This document shows positions 18,622-30,323 of a stretch of 64,000 nt of DNA, piece after piece. Every line of letters begins with the position of its first letter. Position 1 is the first letter of the stretch. Position numbers and translations under genes: made by a program. The notes beneath the pieces were generated by a model that saw nothing but the letters and a program-made list of their open reading frames with translations, was not told where the DNA came from and did no database searches. Source of the DNA: Leptotrichia sp. oral taxon 223 (GTDB lineage Bacteria > Fusobacteriota > Fusobacteriia > Fusobacteriales > Leptotrichiaceae); contig NZ_JABXYU010000001.1 of NCBI RefSeq assembly GCF_013394795.1, forward strand, positions 806,001 through 870,000. Direction: 5' to 3'.

Positions 18622-21600
18622 TTATTTAAGTTCCGTTGTTTCTTCAGTATTTTCTATAGCTTCATTTAGACTATCCTTCAATGTTCCCAAAGTTTGCGTA
18701 ATTTCCGCTGTTTGTCCATCCGCTCCAGCTTCCATCGCTTCTTCTTCCACAATGTCATTTTTTAAGACTGCATCCAGATATTTATAATCTTTGAATCCAG
18801 TTCCTCCTGGTATTTTCTTACCAATAATTACATTTTCCTTCAATCCTTCAAGCCTGTCTGTTTTCCCTTCAACAGCGGCATTTGCAAGAACTTTTGTTGT
18901 TTCCTGGAATGATGATGCCGAAATGAAACTTTCTGTATTTACTGCGGCTTTTGTAATACCTTGAATTACTGGCTCATAAGTTGCTGGACGTTTTCCCTTT
19001 GAAATCAACATGTCATTCTCACGTTCCACAATTTTCTTGTCAATTAATTCATCTTCAAGGAACAGTGAATCTCCAGCTTCCTTAATCTTGATTTTCTGGA
19101 ACATTTGCTTTACGATTATCTCAATATGCTTGTCATTAACCGCAACTCCTTGTTCCCTGTACACCTGCTGCACTGACTCAAGAATAAATTGCTGTGCTTC
19201 TACAAGCCCTTTTATTTTCAGAATATCGTGTGGCGAAACAGGCCCGTCAGTAATTTTAGCACCTTTTTCGATTAACATTTCATTAGTTACAACTAGATGT
19301 TCTCCCACTGGAACTGTATATTCCTGAATTAATTCACCTGACTCAGGATCTTCCACAAGAATTAAACGCATACCTTTCTTCTTTTTATCCGAAAACACAA
19401 TTCTACCAGATACTTCTGACAATATCGCTTTTCCTTTAGGATTTCTTGCTTCAAACAATTCCTGCACACGAGGAAGCCCTCCTGTAATATCTTTATTTCC
19501 TTCTCCAGTTTTAAGGATTTTTGTAATAACTTGCCCTTTTTTAACTATATCCCCTCATTTACCATCAAATACGCACCATATGGAACTGCATATTCCACTT
19601 TTTTGCCATCGTCTGTATAAATGATAATTCTAGGGTTTACATCATTACTTTCAACCGGTTTGATTGCAACTTTTTCAGTAACGCCATATTTAACATCAAT
19701 ATTTTCTCTCACATAAATATCTCTGAATTCCACCTTACCTTCTTCAGATGTAATAATCGGTGTCTGATAAGGATCAAATTCCACAAGCACTTGTCCTTTT
19801 TTGACAGCGTCTCCGTCTTTTACGTGTAAAATTGAGCCAGACTGAATTTCATATCTATGTTTTCCTATTATTATACGTCCATTTTGCGAAACAACGATTT
19901 CTTTTCCTTCGTCATTTACAAGTGTAGAAATATTTCTAAGCTTAATTTTCCCAGAAACATCAGCCTTATAATCTGACTGAACAGATGCTGCCGTTGCTAC
20001 CCCTCCAGTATGGAAAGTACGCATTGTAAGCTGTGTACCTGGCTCTCCAATTGACTGCGCTGCAATTACTCCGACTGCTTCTCCCTTCAGGATTTCCTTG
20101 TGATTAGAAAGATCTAGTCCATAACACTTTTTACAAACCCCTTTGTCCAATTTACAAGTTAAAGGTGTTCTTATTTCTACTTCACGGATATCCAGTTCTT
20201 CAATCTTTTTAATCAAGTCATCTGTTATTAACGCATTTCTCTTAGCAATAACCTTTCCATCGTGAATCAAGTCCGTTGCCAAGTTTCTTCCATAAATTCT
20301 TTCGCTTAATTTTTCAATTACTTCTCCAGCATCCATCAAGTCTGATACGACAATTCCATGTTCACATCCACAGTCATCGTGGTTTACGATAACTTCGTGC
20401 GAGATATCAACAAGCCTTCTTGTCAAATATCCCGAATCCGCCGTTCTTAACGCTGTGTCAGCAAGCCCTTTTCTTGCTCCATGTGATGACATGAAGAACT
20501 CAAGAATGTTAAGTCCTTCCCTAAAGTTAGCTTTAATTGGCATTTCTATAATACGTCCCTGCGTATCTGCCATAAGTCCACGCATTCCACCAAGCTGACG
20601 CATCTGTGCAATAGATCCTCTGGCTCCAGAATTCGCCATCATATAAACTGGGTTAAATTCATCCAGATTGTCCATCATATCCTTAGTCACTTTTGAAACT
20701 GCCTCATCCCAAATTGCAACCGTTCTTCTGTATCTTTCCGCATCAATAATTTCTCCAGCCTTATACTGCTCTTCAATTTCAGCCACTTCATTTTCAGCTT
20801 TTTCCAAAATAGTCTTCTTGCTTTCTGGAATTTCCAGATCCTCAATTCCAACAGTAATTCCAGCAAGTGTTCCATAATGGAATCCAAATTCTTTAATTTT
20901 ATCCAGCAATGCCGATGTTTTTTCAAATCTAAATTTCTTATATAATTCAGCGATTAGCTTTGCCAGCTCACCTTTACCAAAAGTTTTTGTGTAATCTCGC
21001 ACTTCTTTTGGAAGCATTGTGTTAAACATAAGACGTCCCGGTGTAGTCCTGATTGTTTCCCCGTCAATTCTTACATTTACAAGTGCGTGAACTGAAACTT
21101 GCCCATTTTGATAAGCTGTAATTAACTGATTTTTGTTAGAAAAAGATTTCCCTTCCCCTTTTACACCTTTTCTTTCCTTTGTCATATAATAGCATCCCAT
21201 TACCATATCCTGTGACGGAACTGCTATCGGCCTACCGTTTGACGGTGCGATAATATTATTTGTTGCAAGCATCAGTAATTTTGCTTCCATTTGAGCTTCC
21301 TGTGACAATACCAAGTGTACCGCCATTTGATCCCCGTCAAAATCCGCATTGAATGCAGAACATACGAGCGGGTGAAGTCTTATCGCCTTTCCTTCTATTA
21401 ATATTGGCTCAAATGCCTGAATTGAAAGTCTATGCAATGTTGGAGCACGATTTAGAAGAACAGGGTGATTTTTAATAATTTCTTCAATCAATTCCCATAC
21501 ATTTTCATCTTCCTCTTCAACCATTTTCTTAGCCACTTTAATATTTGAAGCTAGTTCTCTTTTTACAAGCTCTCTCATTAAAAATGGCTTATACAGCTCA

Positions 21601-22688
21601 AGCGCCATTTTTTTAGGAAGCCCACATTGATTCATTTTCAGACTTGGCCCGACTACGATAACCGATCTTCCTGAATAATCCACACGTTTTCCCAACAGAT
21701 TTTGTCTAAAACGTCCTTGTTTCCCTTTTAACATATCAGAAAGCGATTTTAACTCCCTGTTATTTTGAGTAACAACAGGTTTTCCACGTCTACCATTGTC
21801 AATTAGTGCGTCAACAGCCTCCTGCAGCATTCTTTTTTCATTTTTTATTACAATCTCAGGAGCTTTTATTGACATCAATTTTTTAAGTCTTATATTTCTG
21901 TTAATTACTCTTCTGTACAAGTCATTCAAGTCAGAAGTGGCAAACCTTCCACCGTCTAATTGAACCATTGGACGTAAATCTGCAGGAATTACAGGCAGCA
22001 CAGTCATAATCATCCATTCTGGCCTATTCCCGGCTTCTATCAAATCTCTTACTACTTTTAATCTTTTTATAACTTTTCTTCTTTTTTGTGCAGAATGTTC
22101 TGTATCCATTTCACCTTGCAATTTTTTCTCCAAATCAAACAAGTCAATTTCCTCAAGCAAGGCTAGAACTCCCTCAGCACCCATTTTCGCTGTAAATTCA
22201 TTTTTAAACTGATTTTCATATAGTTTATATTCACGTTCAGTCAAAATTTCACCTTTTTGAAGCCCAGTTTCTCCTGGATCAGTTACAATGTATCTCGAAA
22301 AATACAGAACTGACTCCAATTCCTTTGTACTGATTCCCAATAAAAGGCTCATCTTGTTAGGAGTACCTTTAGAATACCAGATATGTGCAATTGGTGTAGC
22401 AAGTTTTATATGTCCCATTCTTTCACGTCTAACTTTTGAAGTTGTCACTTCAACACCACATTTTTCACACACCATGCCCTTGTAACGCATTCTCTTGTAC
22501 TTCCCGCAGGCACACTCATAATCCTTCGATGGCCCAAATATTCTCTCACAGAATAATCCGTCCATTTCAGGTTTTAAAGTTCTATAATTTATTGTTTCGG
22601 CTTTTGTAATTTCACCATACGACCATTCTAATATTTTTTCTGGTGATGCCAATTTTATTTGAATACTGTCAAAATCTCTTATACTCAT
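18622..22688 (-). CDS. rpoC: RNA polymerase beta' subunit RpoC, with one frameshift
   Basis: Beta' subunit of polymerase. The first frame (22688 to 19545) holds 1047 residues with the zinc-1 cysteines [20 protein letters not shown], the catalytic magnesium loop [13 protein letters not shown], the bridge/trigger region ([20 protein letters not shown]) and the zinc-2 cysteines ([21 protein letters not shown]). It stops at LMVNEGI. The other frame continues directly as [20 protein letters not shown] and ends at 18622. One G missing from the G-run complementary to 19551-19554 restores a single protein of about 1,355 residues, so the gene should be read as 18622-22688. The gene is essential, so a base-calling or assembly error is likely. 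Confidence 0.95.
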
Positions 22689-22780
22689 TCGTTAAGAGCC
22701 TCCTCTATTCTTTAATTCCACTTTTTTAAAGAAAGCGGGAAAACTTTTTTGTATTCTTGTTTTTAATTTATCATGATAAC

Positions 22781-23236
22781 TTAATATTTTTGCACATAAT
22801 CATCAATAATCCATTTTCCATTAACTTGTTTCACTTGTAATTTTATTTCTTCAATTTCGCTATCATATCCAGCATATACTGGCTTAACTACTACCATCCC
22901 GGTATTTGGATTATATGAAATAAGTTTATAATTTTCTGAAGGATTTTGTCCTCCTACAATTGGAACATAATCTATAATGCCATTTTCTTCAATATATTTT
23001 GCTTTTTCTTTATAATACTTAGTTCTAAATTTATCTGAAATCAAGTTTGTATTGTCAATATAACCAGGTCCTAAATTTGCATATTCCTTAAGAAATCTAA
23101 GAACCACCCTTACAGGTTCTGTTTGTGTCTGTCCTGATGGACTTTTTTTACTCGCACTTGATTTTTTAGTTACAGAAAATGTATTAACATTTACAAAAAC
23201 TGTTAAAATAAATGCTAAACAAAATAATTTTTTCAT
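22781..23236 (-). CDS. Small secreted protein of unknown function between rpoB and rpoC
   Basis: About 151 residues starting MKKLFCLAFILTVFVNVN, a signal peptide. A Ser/Lys linker follows (VTKKSSASKKSPSGQTQTE), then a compact domain rich in Tyr and Gly (RFLKEYANLGPGYIDNTNLI, ISYNPNTGMVVVKPVYAGYD, KQVNGKWIIDDYVQKY). The last segment resembles the ending of DUF3828/NTF2-like exported proteins, which is only a hint. GGGAGATGG precedes the ATG. rpoB ends 80 bases upstream and rpoC starts 92 bases downstream on the same strand, so it interrupts an operon that is contiguous in most bacteria. Confidence 0.75.
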   Translation of the reverse strand: MKKLFCLAFILTVFVNVNTFSVTKKSSASKKSPSGQTQTEPVRVVLRFLKEYANLGPGYIDNTNLISDKFRTKYYKEKAKYIEENGIIDYVPIVGGQNPSENYKLISYNPNTGMVVVKPVYAGYDSEIEEIKLQVKQVNGKWIIDDYVQKY

Positions 23237-23280
23237 ATATACCATCTCCCAAAATTATTTTTTATTTTTATTAATTTTGG

Positions 23281-23301
23281 ACAAGGAACTTAACCCCTTG
23301 C
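23281..23301 (-). repeat. Hairpin after rpoB, related to that at 48067
   Basis: On the minus strand GCAAGGGG and TTCCTTGT pair through G-C, A-T and G-T contacts around TTAAG. The sequence resembles the perfect hairpin at 48067-48088. No T-run follows, so it may stabilise or process RNA more than end it. Confidence 0.4.
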
Positions 23302-23315
23302 TGCAACTACATAAA

Positions 23316-26300
23316 CTAAGCATCTACATTTTTATCTAATTCAATTTGTTCCCCGTCCTTATCATAAAGGGCCACATCTAGTCCAAGTGACTGGAATTCC
23401 TTAATTAATACTCTAAATGATTCTGGAGCGTCTGCTTCTGGCATTTCTTGTCCTTTTACGATGGCTTCATAAGTTTTCGTTCTTCCACTGATATCATCTG
23501 ATTTAACTGTAAGCATTTCTTGAAGGATATTTGACGCACCGTAGGCTTCCAATGCCCAAACTTCCATTTCTCCAAGTCTTTGTCCACCAAATTGGGCTTT
23601 TCCTCCAAGCGGCTGCTGAGTAACAAGTGAATATGGTCCAATTGCTCTGGCGTGCATTTTGTCTTCTACCAGGTGGTGAAGTTTTAACATATACATACGT
23701 CCAACTGTTACCGGGTTGTCAAATGGCTGTCCAGTTCTTCCATCAATTAGTTTTACTTTACCAGTTCTACTGTATCCAGCTTCTTCCAAGTAATTTTTAA
23801 CATCTTCTTCACTTGCCCCATCAAATACTGGCGTTGCAATATATTTGTCAATATCTCCGATTGCAAGTCCCAAATGCACTTCCAATACCTGTCCGATATT
23901 CATACGTGATGGCACACCAAGCGGATTAAGACAAACATCAATTGGCGTTCCATCTTCCAAATGTGGCATATCTTCAATTGGCAATACTCTTGAAATTACC
24001 CCTTTGTTTCCATGACGTCCAGACATTTTATCCCCAACCATTATTTTCCTTTTTTCTGCAATGTAAATTCTGATTAATTTATTTACTCCAGCCTTTAAGT
24101 CATCCCCATTTTCCTTAGACAACTCAAGCACATCCACAACAGTACCTTTTACCCCATGCGGAAGTCTAAGCGAAGTATCTCTTACATCTTTTGCCTTTTC
24201 CCCAAAGATTGCACGTAATAATTTTTCTTCTGCTGGCGGTTCAGTTTCTCCTTTAGGAGTTACTTTTCCGACGAGAATGTCATCAGGAGTTACATGAGCC
24301 CCTATTCTTATAATTCCATTTTCATCAAGGTTTCTCAAGGCTTCTTCAGAAACGTTAGGAATTTCCCTTGTAATTTCCTCATCACCTAGTTTTGTAGTTC
24401 TCGCCTCAATATCAAATTCCTCAATATGAATTGACGTGAACACATCGTCTTTTCTAAGTCTTTCAGAAATAAGGATTCCATCCTCAAAGTTATACCCTTC
24501 CCACGGCATAAACGCCAATAGGATATTTTTACCTAATGCCAGATCTCCACCTGCAGTAGATGGCCCATCTGCAATAATATCACCTTTTTTAACTTTATCT
24601 CCCAGATCAGTGATTGGTTTTTGATGTAAGCACATTGACTGGTTAGATTTTTCAAAATTTAACAATCTGTGAGAATATTCTTTTCCTTCATCATCTGTTA
24701 CAATAATTTTTCTTGCATCTACAAAAGTTACAGTTCCAGTCGCCTTTGAAGTAATAACTGCCCCCGAATCCACGGCAACTTTTCTTTCAAGTCCAGTCCC
24801 AACATAAGGCGCTTCTGTTTTTAACAGAGGTACAGCTTGACGCTGCATATTTGATCCCATTAACGCACGGTTGGCATCATCGTGTTCCAGGAACGGAATT
24901 AATCCCGCTGAAACAGATACCAGCTGTTTAGGAGACACATCCAGAATATCAACTTTTGATTTGTCAATATGCACAATTTCATCTCCATAACGGCACACAA
25001 CTTCATCAGTCAGGAAGTTTCCGTCTTTATCAATAGGAGTATCAGCCTGTGCGATAAACAGTCCTTCCTCTTCATCAGCCGCTAAATATCTAATATCATT
25101 AAAATCAGCTTTTCCATCATTTATTTTTACAAACGGAGTTTCAATAAATCCGTATTTATTAACTTTTCCATAAGTTGAAAGAGAAGCGATAAGTCCGATA
25201 TTTGGCCCTTCCGGAGTTTCTATTGGACAAATCCTTCCATAATGCGAGTTATGAACGTCCCGAACCTCAAATCCTGCTCTATCTCTTGAAAGTCCTCCCG
25301 GTCCTAACGCTGAAATTCTTCTTTTGTGAGTCAATTCTGACAATGGATTAGACTGATCCATAAATTGTGACAGCTGTCCACTTCCAAAAAACTCAAGAAT
25401 TAACGCATTTAATGGTTTTGTATTTAACAAGCTTTGTGGAGTCAATGTTGTAATGTCTTGAATTGTCATTTTTTCCTTCACCATTTTAGACATTTTAAGC
25501 ATTCCGCCTTTTATTTGGATGGAAAGCAGCTCCCCGACACCTCTTACACGTCTATTTGACAAATTGTCAATATCATCAGTAAATCCTTCTCCGCTTACAA
25601 GATTTTTCACATATTCGATAGTCTGTAAGACATCTTCCTTCGTTAATACGATTACATCCGCCGGAACATCCAACTTCAATCTTTTGTTGACTTTATATCT
25701 TCCGACATCTGCCAAGTCATATCTTTGCGGATTAAAGAACATCTGCTTAACAAGCGATCTGGCACTGTCCACAGTTACCAAATCCCCTGGACGCAATTTT
25801 CTAAACACTTCGATAACAGCTTCATCATTGGTTTTTGTATTATCATGGACTAAAGCGTTAGCAATAATTCTGCCTTCAGGCCTCACTTCCCAAATACTCA
25901 ACTTTTCAACTTTAGCATCTATTATCTTTTGAATAACTGGCATATCAATAATTTCTTCGGCTTCTGCTACAAATTCCCCAGTTTCTTCATCCAGAATGTC
26001 TTCTCTTATAAAGCTTCCTTCTAATCTCGAACGTAAAACTTCTTCCAGTTCGGTATCTCTATATTTTGAATAAAGTTCTGACAGCTCCGCTTCCTTTTCC
26101 TCAAAGAAATGGTTCATAATTTCCGTATTATTTTGGAAAAAATCCACTGCTTTTAAAAATACAGGCAATAAAACTTTCTTTCTTCTATCAATTTTTACAT
26201 TTAAGATGTCATTTTTATCAGTTTCAAATTCAAGCCATGTCCCTTTATAAGGGATAATCTTCCCAATAAACACATCTTTTCCTGTCTGAATATTCAATTC

Positions 26301-26762
26301 TTTGTTAAAAGTAATTCCCGGCGATCTGTGCAATTGAGAAATAACAACCCTTTCAGCACCATTTATAATAAATGTGGCTTTATCAGTCATCAGTGGTATA
26401 TCTCCAAAATGAACTAATGTTTCCTGAATTTCCCCTGTTCTCTTATTAGTTAATTTTAGTCTAACTTTTAATTGGCCAGAATATGTTTTACCTCTTTTTT
26501 TACATTCTAATTCATCATTTAAAGGTTCGTCATTATCGTGAATTTCATACCATAAATATTCTAACTTCAACAATCCGTTGCTTGATTCGATTGGAAAAAT
26601 TTCATTAAAGATTGCTTCAAAACCTTTATTTTCACGCTTTTGAGGTGGCACTTTTGTCTGCAAAAAATCTTCATATGAATTTAACTGAAATTCCAAGAAA
26701 TGCGGCATTTCCCCTCTATCTACTATTTTTCCGAAACTATATCTTTCAATAAGTTTGTTCAT
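23316..26762 (-). CDS. rpoB: RNA polymerase beta subunit RpoB
   Basis: 1148 residues, near Firmicute length. Conserved blocks include the start [20 protein letters not shown], the rifampicin region [20 protein letters not shown] and [20 protein letters not shown] (which shows the usual wild-type residues, so no resistance change is evident), [20 protein letters not shown], and the C-terminal [20 protein letters not shown] with [20 protein letters not shown]. It forms half of the polymerase active-site cleft with beta'. A 750-base non-coding gap separates it from rplL, which contains a terminator, a repeat element and a weak promoter. Confidence 0.97.
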   Translation of the reverse strand: MNKLIERYSFGKIVDRGEMPHFLEFQLNSYEDFLQTKVPPQKRENKGFEAIFNEIFPIESSNGLLKLEYLWYEIHDNDEPLNDELECKKRGKTYSGQLKVRLKLTNKRTGEIQETLVHFGDIPLMTDKATFIINGAERVVISQLHRSPGITFNKELNIQTGKDVFIGKIIPYKGTWLEFETDKNDILNVKIDRRKKVLLPVFLKAVDFFQNNTEIMNHFFEEKEAELSELYSKYRDTELEEVLRSRLEGSFIREDILDEETGEFVAEAEEIIDMPVIQKIIDAKVEKLSIWEVRPEGRIIANALVHDNTKTNDEAVIEVFRKLRPGDLVTVDSARSLVKQMFFNPQRYDLADVGRYKVNKRLKLDVPADVIVLTKEDVLQTIEYVKNLVSGEGFTDDIDNLSNRRVRGVGELLSIQIKGGMLKMSKMVKEKMTIQDITTLTPQSLLNTKPLNALILEFFGSGQLSQFMDQSNPLSELTHKRRISALGPGGLSRDRAGFEVRDVHNSHYGRICPIETPEGPNIGLIASLSTYGKVNKYGFIETPFVKINDGKADFNDIRYLAADEEEGLFIAQADTPIDKDGNFLTDEVVCRYGDEIVHIDKSKVDILDVSPKQLVSVSAGLIPFLEHDDANRALMGSNMQRQAVPLLKTEAPYVGTGLERKVAVDSGAVITSKATGTVTFVDARKIIVTDDEGKEYSHRLLNFEKSNQSMCLHQKPITDLGDKVKKGDIIADGPSTAGGDLALGKNILLAFMPWEGYNFEDGILISERLRKDDVFTSIHIEEFDIEARTTKLGDEEITREIPNVSEEALRNLDENGIIRIGAHVTPDDILVGKVTPKGETEPPAEEKLLRAIFGEKAKDVRDTSLRLPHGVKGTVVDVLELSKENGDDLKAGVNKLIRIYIAEKRKIMVGDKMSGRHGNKGVISRVLPIEDMPHLEDGTPIDVCLNPLGVPSRMNIGQVLEVHLGLAIGDIDKYIATPVFDGASEEDVKNYLEEAGYSRTGKVKLIDGRTGQPFDNPVTVGRMYMLKLHHLVEDKMHARAIGPYSLVTQQPLGGKAQFGGQRLGEMEVWALEAYGASNILQEMLTVKSDDISGRTKTYEAIVKGQEMPEADAPESFRVLIKEFQSLGLDVALYDKDGEQIELDKNVDA

Positions 26763-27449
26763 TTAAAAAATTCCTCCCTACAAAGAACATATTCTTTCTT
26801 TAATTTAAAAATTAAACTTTCATCAAAAAATGTTCTCATAATTTCGATTTGTTATTACATAATTACCCAAACAATAATCCAATTACAAAAAATTTAATTA
26901 TCCAATAAGCAATCTAAAAATATAAGATTATTCATATTCACATTATACTTAAAAGCTGTCTAATACTAAATCCCATAAAAAAGAGAAATTATATTTTGTT
27001 ATTTACTAACAAAAAGTTCATAACTCTGCCATTCAAATGGAAAATAATATAAAATCCCGCAATAAAACTAGTAAAACAATATTTGAACAAAATCGCTATT
27101 ACAGCAATTCCAGTTTAAAACGAGAGCAGAAAGTTAATTTCTACTCCAATTTTAAGTGAACTGACTACGTTTTTAAAACAGCGCTTCTGTATAGCTGTAT
27201 AAAAGACTAAAAAATAGACTAAAAATACCGTTTTCAAAAATTTAAACTTTCATATTTAGTCTTAAAATGAATTATTATATGCCCGAACTTCCTTCAAACA
27301 AGTTATAAAATCAGCTTTTGCAGCACGCAAGCATGCAATATTTTAATTTTATCTCTAATTTAAAGTGTTTTACTATAATTATGAATAATCTTTAATTGAC
27401 TTTTTATAAAAATTAATACAAAAAAGAAAAAACCTTTTCTTTCAAGTTT
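26763..27449. other. Long non-coding gap between rplL and rpoB
   Basis: No gene. It contains a possible minus-strand -10 box TATAAT (26942-26947; with a weak -35, TTTAGT, 17 bases upstream) that could start an rpoB transcript, and a segment around 27110-27190 with similarity to the spacer at 60964-61040 (shared AGCAATTCCAGT.TAAAAC). The rest is A/T-rich with no strong pattern. Confidence 0.5.
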
Positions 27450-27497
27450 TATAGTGGAAAAAGACACTCTCTGTATTTTAAGAGTGCCTTCACTATT
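27450..27497 (-). terminator. Terminator/attenuator between rplL and rpoB
   Basis: On the minus strand ACTCT/AGAGT forms the core of a stem (GGCACTCT with AGAGTGTC) with ATAGTG/CACTAT as an outer part, followed by a T-run. Partial termination here is the usual way to adjust rplL to rpoB expression. Confidence 0.65.
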
Positions 27498-27510
27498 GAT
27501 TCATTTCTTG

Positions 27511-27882
27511 CTATTTTAATTCTACAGTTGCTCCTGCACCTTCTAATTGAGCTTTTAAAGCTTCAGCTTCGTCTTTAGAAACTCCTTCTTTAACTGCTTT
27601 TCCACCAGCTTCAACTAATTCTTTAGCTTCTTTAAGTCCTAATCCTGTAATTCCTCTTACTTCCTTAATTACTGCTAATTTAGCTCCTCCTGGAGATACC
27701 AGTATTACGTCGAATTCAGTTTTTTCTTCTGCCGCTGCACCTCCTGCCGCTGCACCTCCTGCAACTGCTACTGGTTGAGCTGATACTCCAAATGTTTCTT
27801 CAATAGCTTCAACTAATTCTTTTAATTCTAATACAGACATAGCTTTTAAATCTTCTATAAATTGTTCTTTATTAAATGCCAT
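27511..27882 (-). CDS. rplL: Ribosomal protein L7/L12
   Basis: 123 residues. N-terminal dimer domain ([20 protein letters not shown]), Ala/Gly-rich hinge ([19 protein letters not shown]), and the C-terminal factor-binding domain ([20 protein letters not shown] and [20 protein letters not shown]). It forms the stalk of the large subunit that recruits GTPase factors. A strong AGGAGG site precedes it, as expected for a protein made in several copies per ribosome. It follows rplJ. Confidence 0.97.
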   Translation of the reverse strand: MAFNKEQFIEDLKAMSVLELKELVEAIEETFGVSAQPVAVAGGAAAGGAAAEEKTEFDVILVSPGGAKLAVIKEVRGITGLGLKEAKELVEAGGKAVKEGVSKDEAEALKAQLEGAGATVELK

Positions 27883-27950
27883 TATTTTATTTCCTCCTAA
27901 TTTTTCTTGATTTTATTTTTATTATTTTAGTTTATTTATAATTTTAAAAA

Positions 27951-28460
27951 TTACTCTGCTACTGGTTCTCCAGTTTCTTTTTGTCCTGCAACATTTGTCA
28001 ATGCAACAGCCAACATTCTAACTGGCGACAGCAATCCGTAAGCAATTTGTCCAAGTAACTCATCTCTCGATGGTAATTTAGCTAGCGCTTCCACAGTTGG
28101 CACGTCAACTCTTTCAGATTCTAGCAATCCACCTTTAATTAATATTTTGTCTTTTAATTTTTTTCCAAAATCAAAGATTAATTTAGATGGCGCAACTCCG
28201 TCTTCATATCCTAATGCAAACGACGTAGTCCCTTCTAATAGATCATCAACGTTTGTATCAAATCCTGCTTCCTTCAACGCTATTTTAAACAATCTGTTTT
28301 TAGCAACGAAGTATTCTACTCCTGATTCTCTTGCTGTTTTACGAAGTTCAGTATCTTCATTAACGCTGATTCCTTTGTAATCAACAAATACTACTGCTTT
28401 AGCATCCTTTAGTTTTTCAACTAAGCCTTTTACCGCTTCTAATTTTGCTTGTGCTGGCAA
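27951..28460 (-). CDS. rplJ: Ribosomal protein L10
   Basis: 169 residues, with LVEKLKDAKAVVFVDYKGIS and YFVAKNRLFKIALKEAGFD as family blocks. L10 is the base of the L7/L12 stalk and also represses its own operon by binding the leader RNA. The start is a TTG (PAQAKLEAVKG after it) with GGAGGTGAAACAAA upstream; no ATG alternative fits. The preceding L10 leader structure agrees with autogenous control. Confidence 0.96.
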   Translation of the reverse strand: MPAQAKLEAVKGLVEKLKDAKAVVFVDYKGISVNEDTELRKTARESGVEYFVAKNRLFKIALKEAGFDTNVDDLLEGTTSFALGYEDGVAPSKLIFDFGKKLKDKILIKGGLLESERVDVPTVEALAKLPSRDELLGQIAYGLLSPVRMLAVALTNVAGQKETGEPVAE

Positions 28461-28483
28461 TTTGTTTCACCTCCTTATAATAA

Positions 28484-28621
28484 AAACCTCTGAAACAAAA
28501 ACAATAAGCCCAGAGGTATCATACTATATAAAATATCTATTATTTAATTTTAATATCTATTTGTAATAATATTTACCTCGGTAGGGTTTAAAAAACTTCC
28601 GTTCTACCTACTGTCTTTGGT
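28484..28621 (-). ncRNA. Ribosomal protein L10 leader (autoregulatory 5' UTR)
   Basis: The minus-strand RNA contains CAAAGACAGTAGGTAG and later AAACCCTACCGAGGT, the two paired halves of the bacterial L10 leader, and ends with CCTCTG/CAGAGG as a closing stem just before the rplJ ribosome site (terminator- or sequester-like). L10-L12 complex binding to this leader is known to reduce expression in many bacteria. Confidence 0.8.
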
Positions 28622-28662
28622 TATATTCCATATGATTTATACTTAATAAACCAATATATAGT

Positions 28663-28691
28663 ATTATACTATAATTTTGTCAAAATTGCAA
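28663..28691 (-). promoter_or_regulatory. Promoter of the rplJ-rplL unit
   Basis: Minus strand: TTGCAA (28686-28691), 17-base spacer, TATAAT (28663-28668), just upstream of the L10 leader. An overlapping pair TTGACA, 17 bases, TATATT is equally good. Confidence 0.65.
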
Positions 28692-28945
28692 GTATCTTTC
28701 AAAAAAATTATTTTTTTTGCTGGATTCATTACTTCAAACTTCTTAAGACTAAATTTAAAAATCTCAGCTATCCTTCCTAAACTTAATTTTTACTTGTTCT
28801 ATCAGTTCGATTTAAAAAAAATCCAAGCATCTTTAATTTTTAGTAATTTAATTTTTGAAAAATATAAAACATATAGTATAAATTACCGAATAGAAAAAAT
28901 CTACCCGGTAACAAAAAATTATTATTAAGATTACTTAACTTACTA
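28692..28945. other. Spacer between rplA and the rplJ promoter
   Basis: No gene; A/T-rich with no clear terminator. Confidence 0.5.
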
Positions 28946-29653
28946 CTATTCAGCCACAAATACTCCAGCCAATAATGGATCAACTTTAATTCCAGGCCCC
29001 ATAGTTAATGAAATTGCAACTGTTCTTAAATATTGCCCTTTTGAAGCAGCTGGCTTTAATTTGATAATTTGATTTAGTGCAACTTTAAAGTTTTCTACGA
29101 TAGCTTCTTTTGTAAAATCAACTTTACCGATTGGTAAATGAATTGATCCTAATTTGTCAACTTTAAATGCAACTTTTCCTTTTTTAAATTCCTGAACTGT
29201 TTGTTCAACATTTGTTGTAACTGTTCCTGATTTAGGGTTAGGCATTAATCCCTTAGTTCCTAAAATTCTTCCTAATCTTCCTAATTTAGGCATCATGTCA
29301 GGTGTAGCAATTACTAAATCAAAATCTAGCCATCCATTCTGAATTTTGTTAATGTATTCGTCATCTCCAGCAAAATCCGCTCCTGCAGCTAATGCCCTAT
29401 CAATGTTTTCTCCGCTTGTGATAACTAAAATTCTTACAGTCTTACCTGTACCATTTGGTAATGAAACTGTACCCCTTACTTGCTGATCAGCATGTCTAGG
29501 ATCTACTCCCAGTCTTACTGCTAATTCTACTGTTTCCACAAATTTAGCACTTTTAGTATCGAAAATTAATTCTAGCGCTTCTTCTGGTGTGTAAACTTTC
29601 ATTTTATCTACTTTTTGAGAAATGCTGTTATATCTTTTTCCTCTTTTTGCCAT
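28946..29653 (-). CDS. rplA: Ribosomal protein L1
   Basis: 235 residues, full length. MAKRGKRYNSISQKVDKMKVY, LAVRLGVDPRHADQQVRGTV and GRILGTKGLMPNPKSGTVT are the classic L1 blocks. L1 forms the mobile stalk at the ribosomal E site and often controls the rplK-rplA message. A strong GGAGG site precedes it, and it follows rplK by about 110 bases. Confidence 0.97.
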   Translation of the reverse strand: MAKRGKRYNSISQKVDKMKVYTPEEALELIFDTKSAKFVETVELAVRLGVDPRHADQQVRGTVSLPNGTGKTVRILVITSGENIDRALAAGADFAGDDEYINKIQNGWLDFDLVIATPDMMPKLGRLGRILGTKGLMPNPKSGTVTTNVEQTVQEFKKGKVAFKVDKLGSIHLPIGKVDFTKEAIVENFKVALNQIIKLKPAASKGQYLRTVAISLTMGPGIKVDPLLAGVFVAE

Positions 29654-29763
29654 TTATTATTTCCTCCTCTGTGGTAATTGAATTTACTAAATCTCCCACT
29701 TGTTCTAAATCATTTAAATTTTATTTTTAATTTATCCAATTTTTAAAATTTGAATAACTTTAA

Positions 29764-30189
29764 TTATTCAGAAATTTTAATTCCCATGCTTCTTGCAGTT
29801 CCTGCAATAACGTTCATAGCCGCTTCAACTGATCCAGCATTTAAATCTGGCAATTTAGTTTCTGCGATTTCTTGCAGCTGAGCTTTAGTTATAGTTCCAG
29901 CAACTTCTTTTATAGAGTTTCCAGCGCCCTTTTTAACCTTAGCCGCTTTTTTCAGCAAGTCTGATGCAGGCGGTGTCTTTAAAACGAATGTAAAACTTCT
30001 ATCTGCATAAACAGTAATTTCTACCGGAATTACAAATCCCATTTTATCTTGTGTTTGTGCATTAAATGATTTACAGAATTCTGCAATATTTACCCCATGC
30101 TGTCCTAGCGCAGGCCCTACTGGTGGTGCAGGATTTGCTTTCCCCGCTTCTAATTGTAATTTAATCTTTCCGATTACTTCTTTAGCCAT
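29764..30189 (-). CDS. rplK: Ribosomal protein L11
   Basis: 141 residues. [39 protein letters not shown] and the C-terminal rRNA-binding domain ending [14 protein letters not shown] are diagnostic. It binds the GTPase-associated region of 23S rRNA. It lies between nusG and rplA, the usual order. Confidence 0.97.
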   Translation of the reverse strand: MAKEVIGKIKLQLEAGKANPAPPVGPALGQHGVNIAEFCKSFNAQTQDKMGFVIPVEITVYADRSFTFVLKTPPASDLLKKAAKVKKGAGNSIKEVAGTITKAQLQEIAETKLPDLNAGSVEAAMNVIAGTARSMGIKISE

Positions 30190-30323
30190 TTTTCCTCCTT
30201 TGTGGTAATTGAATTTGTTAAATCTCCCACTTTTTCTTCAAATTAAAATTTCGCTAATTATTATTCTTTAATAATACTTCTTCTCTATTTTGATTGTTAT
30301 TTTTTAGACTACTATTTAAACTG

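Noticed and set aside
18622-19467. Separate small gene downstream of rpoC
   Set aside because: It is the C-terminal part of RpoC in another frame after a one-base change.
28677-28928. 83-residue frame between rplA and the rplJ leader
   Set aside because: It starts inside the promoter, has no ribosome site and consists of A/T-rich low-complexity sequence.
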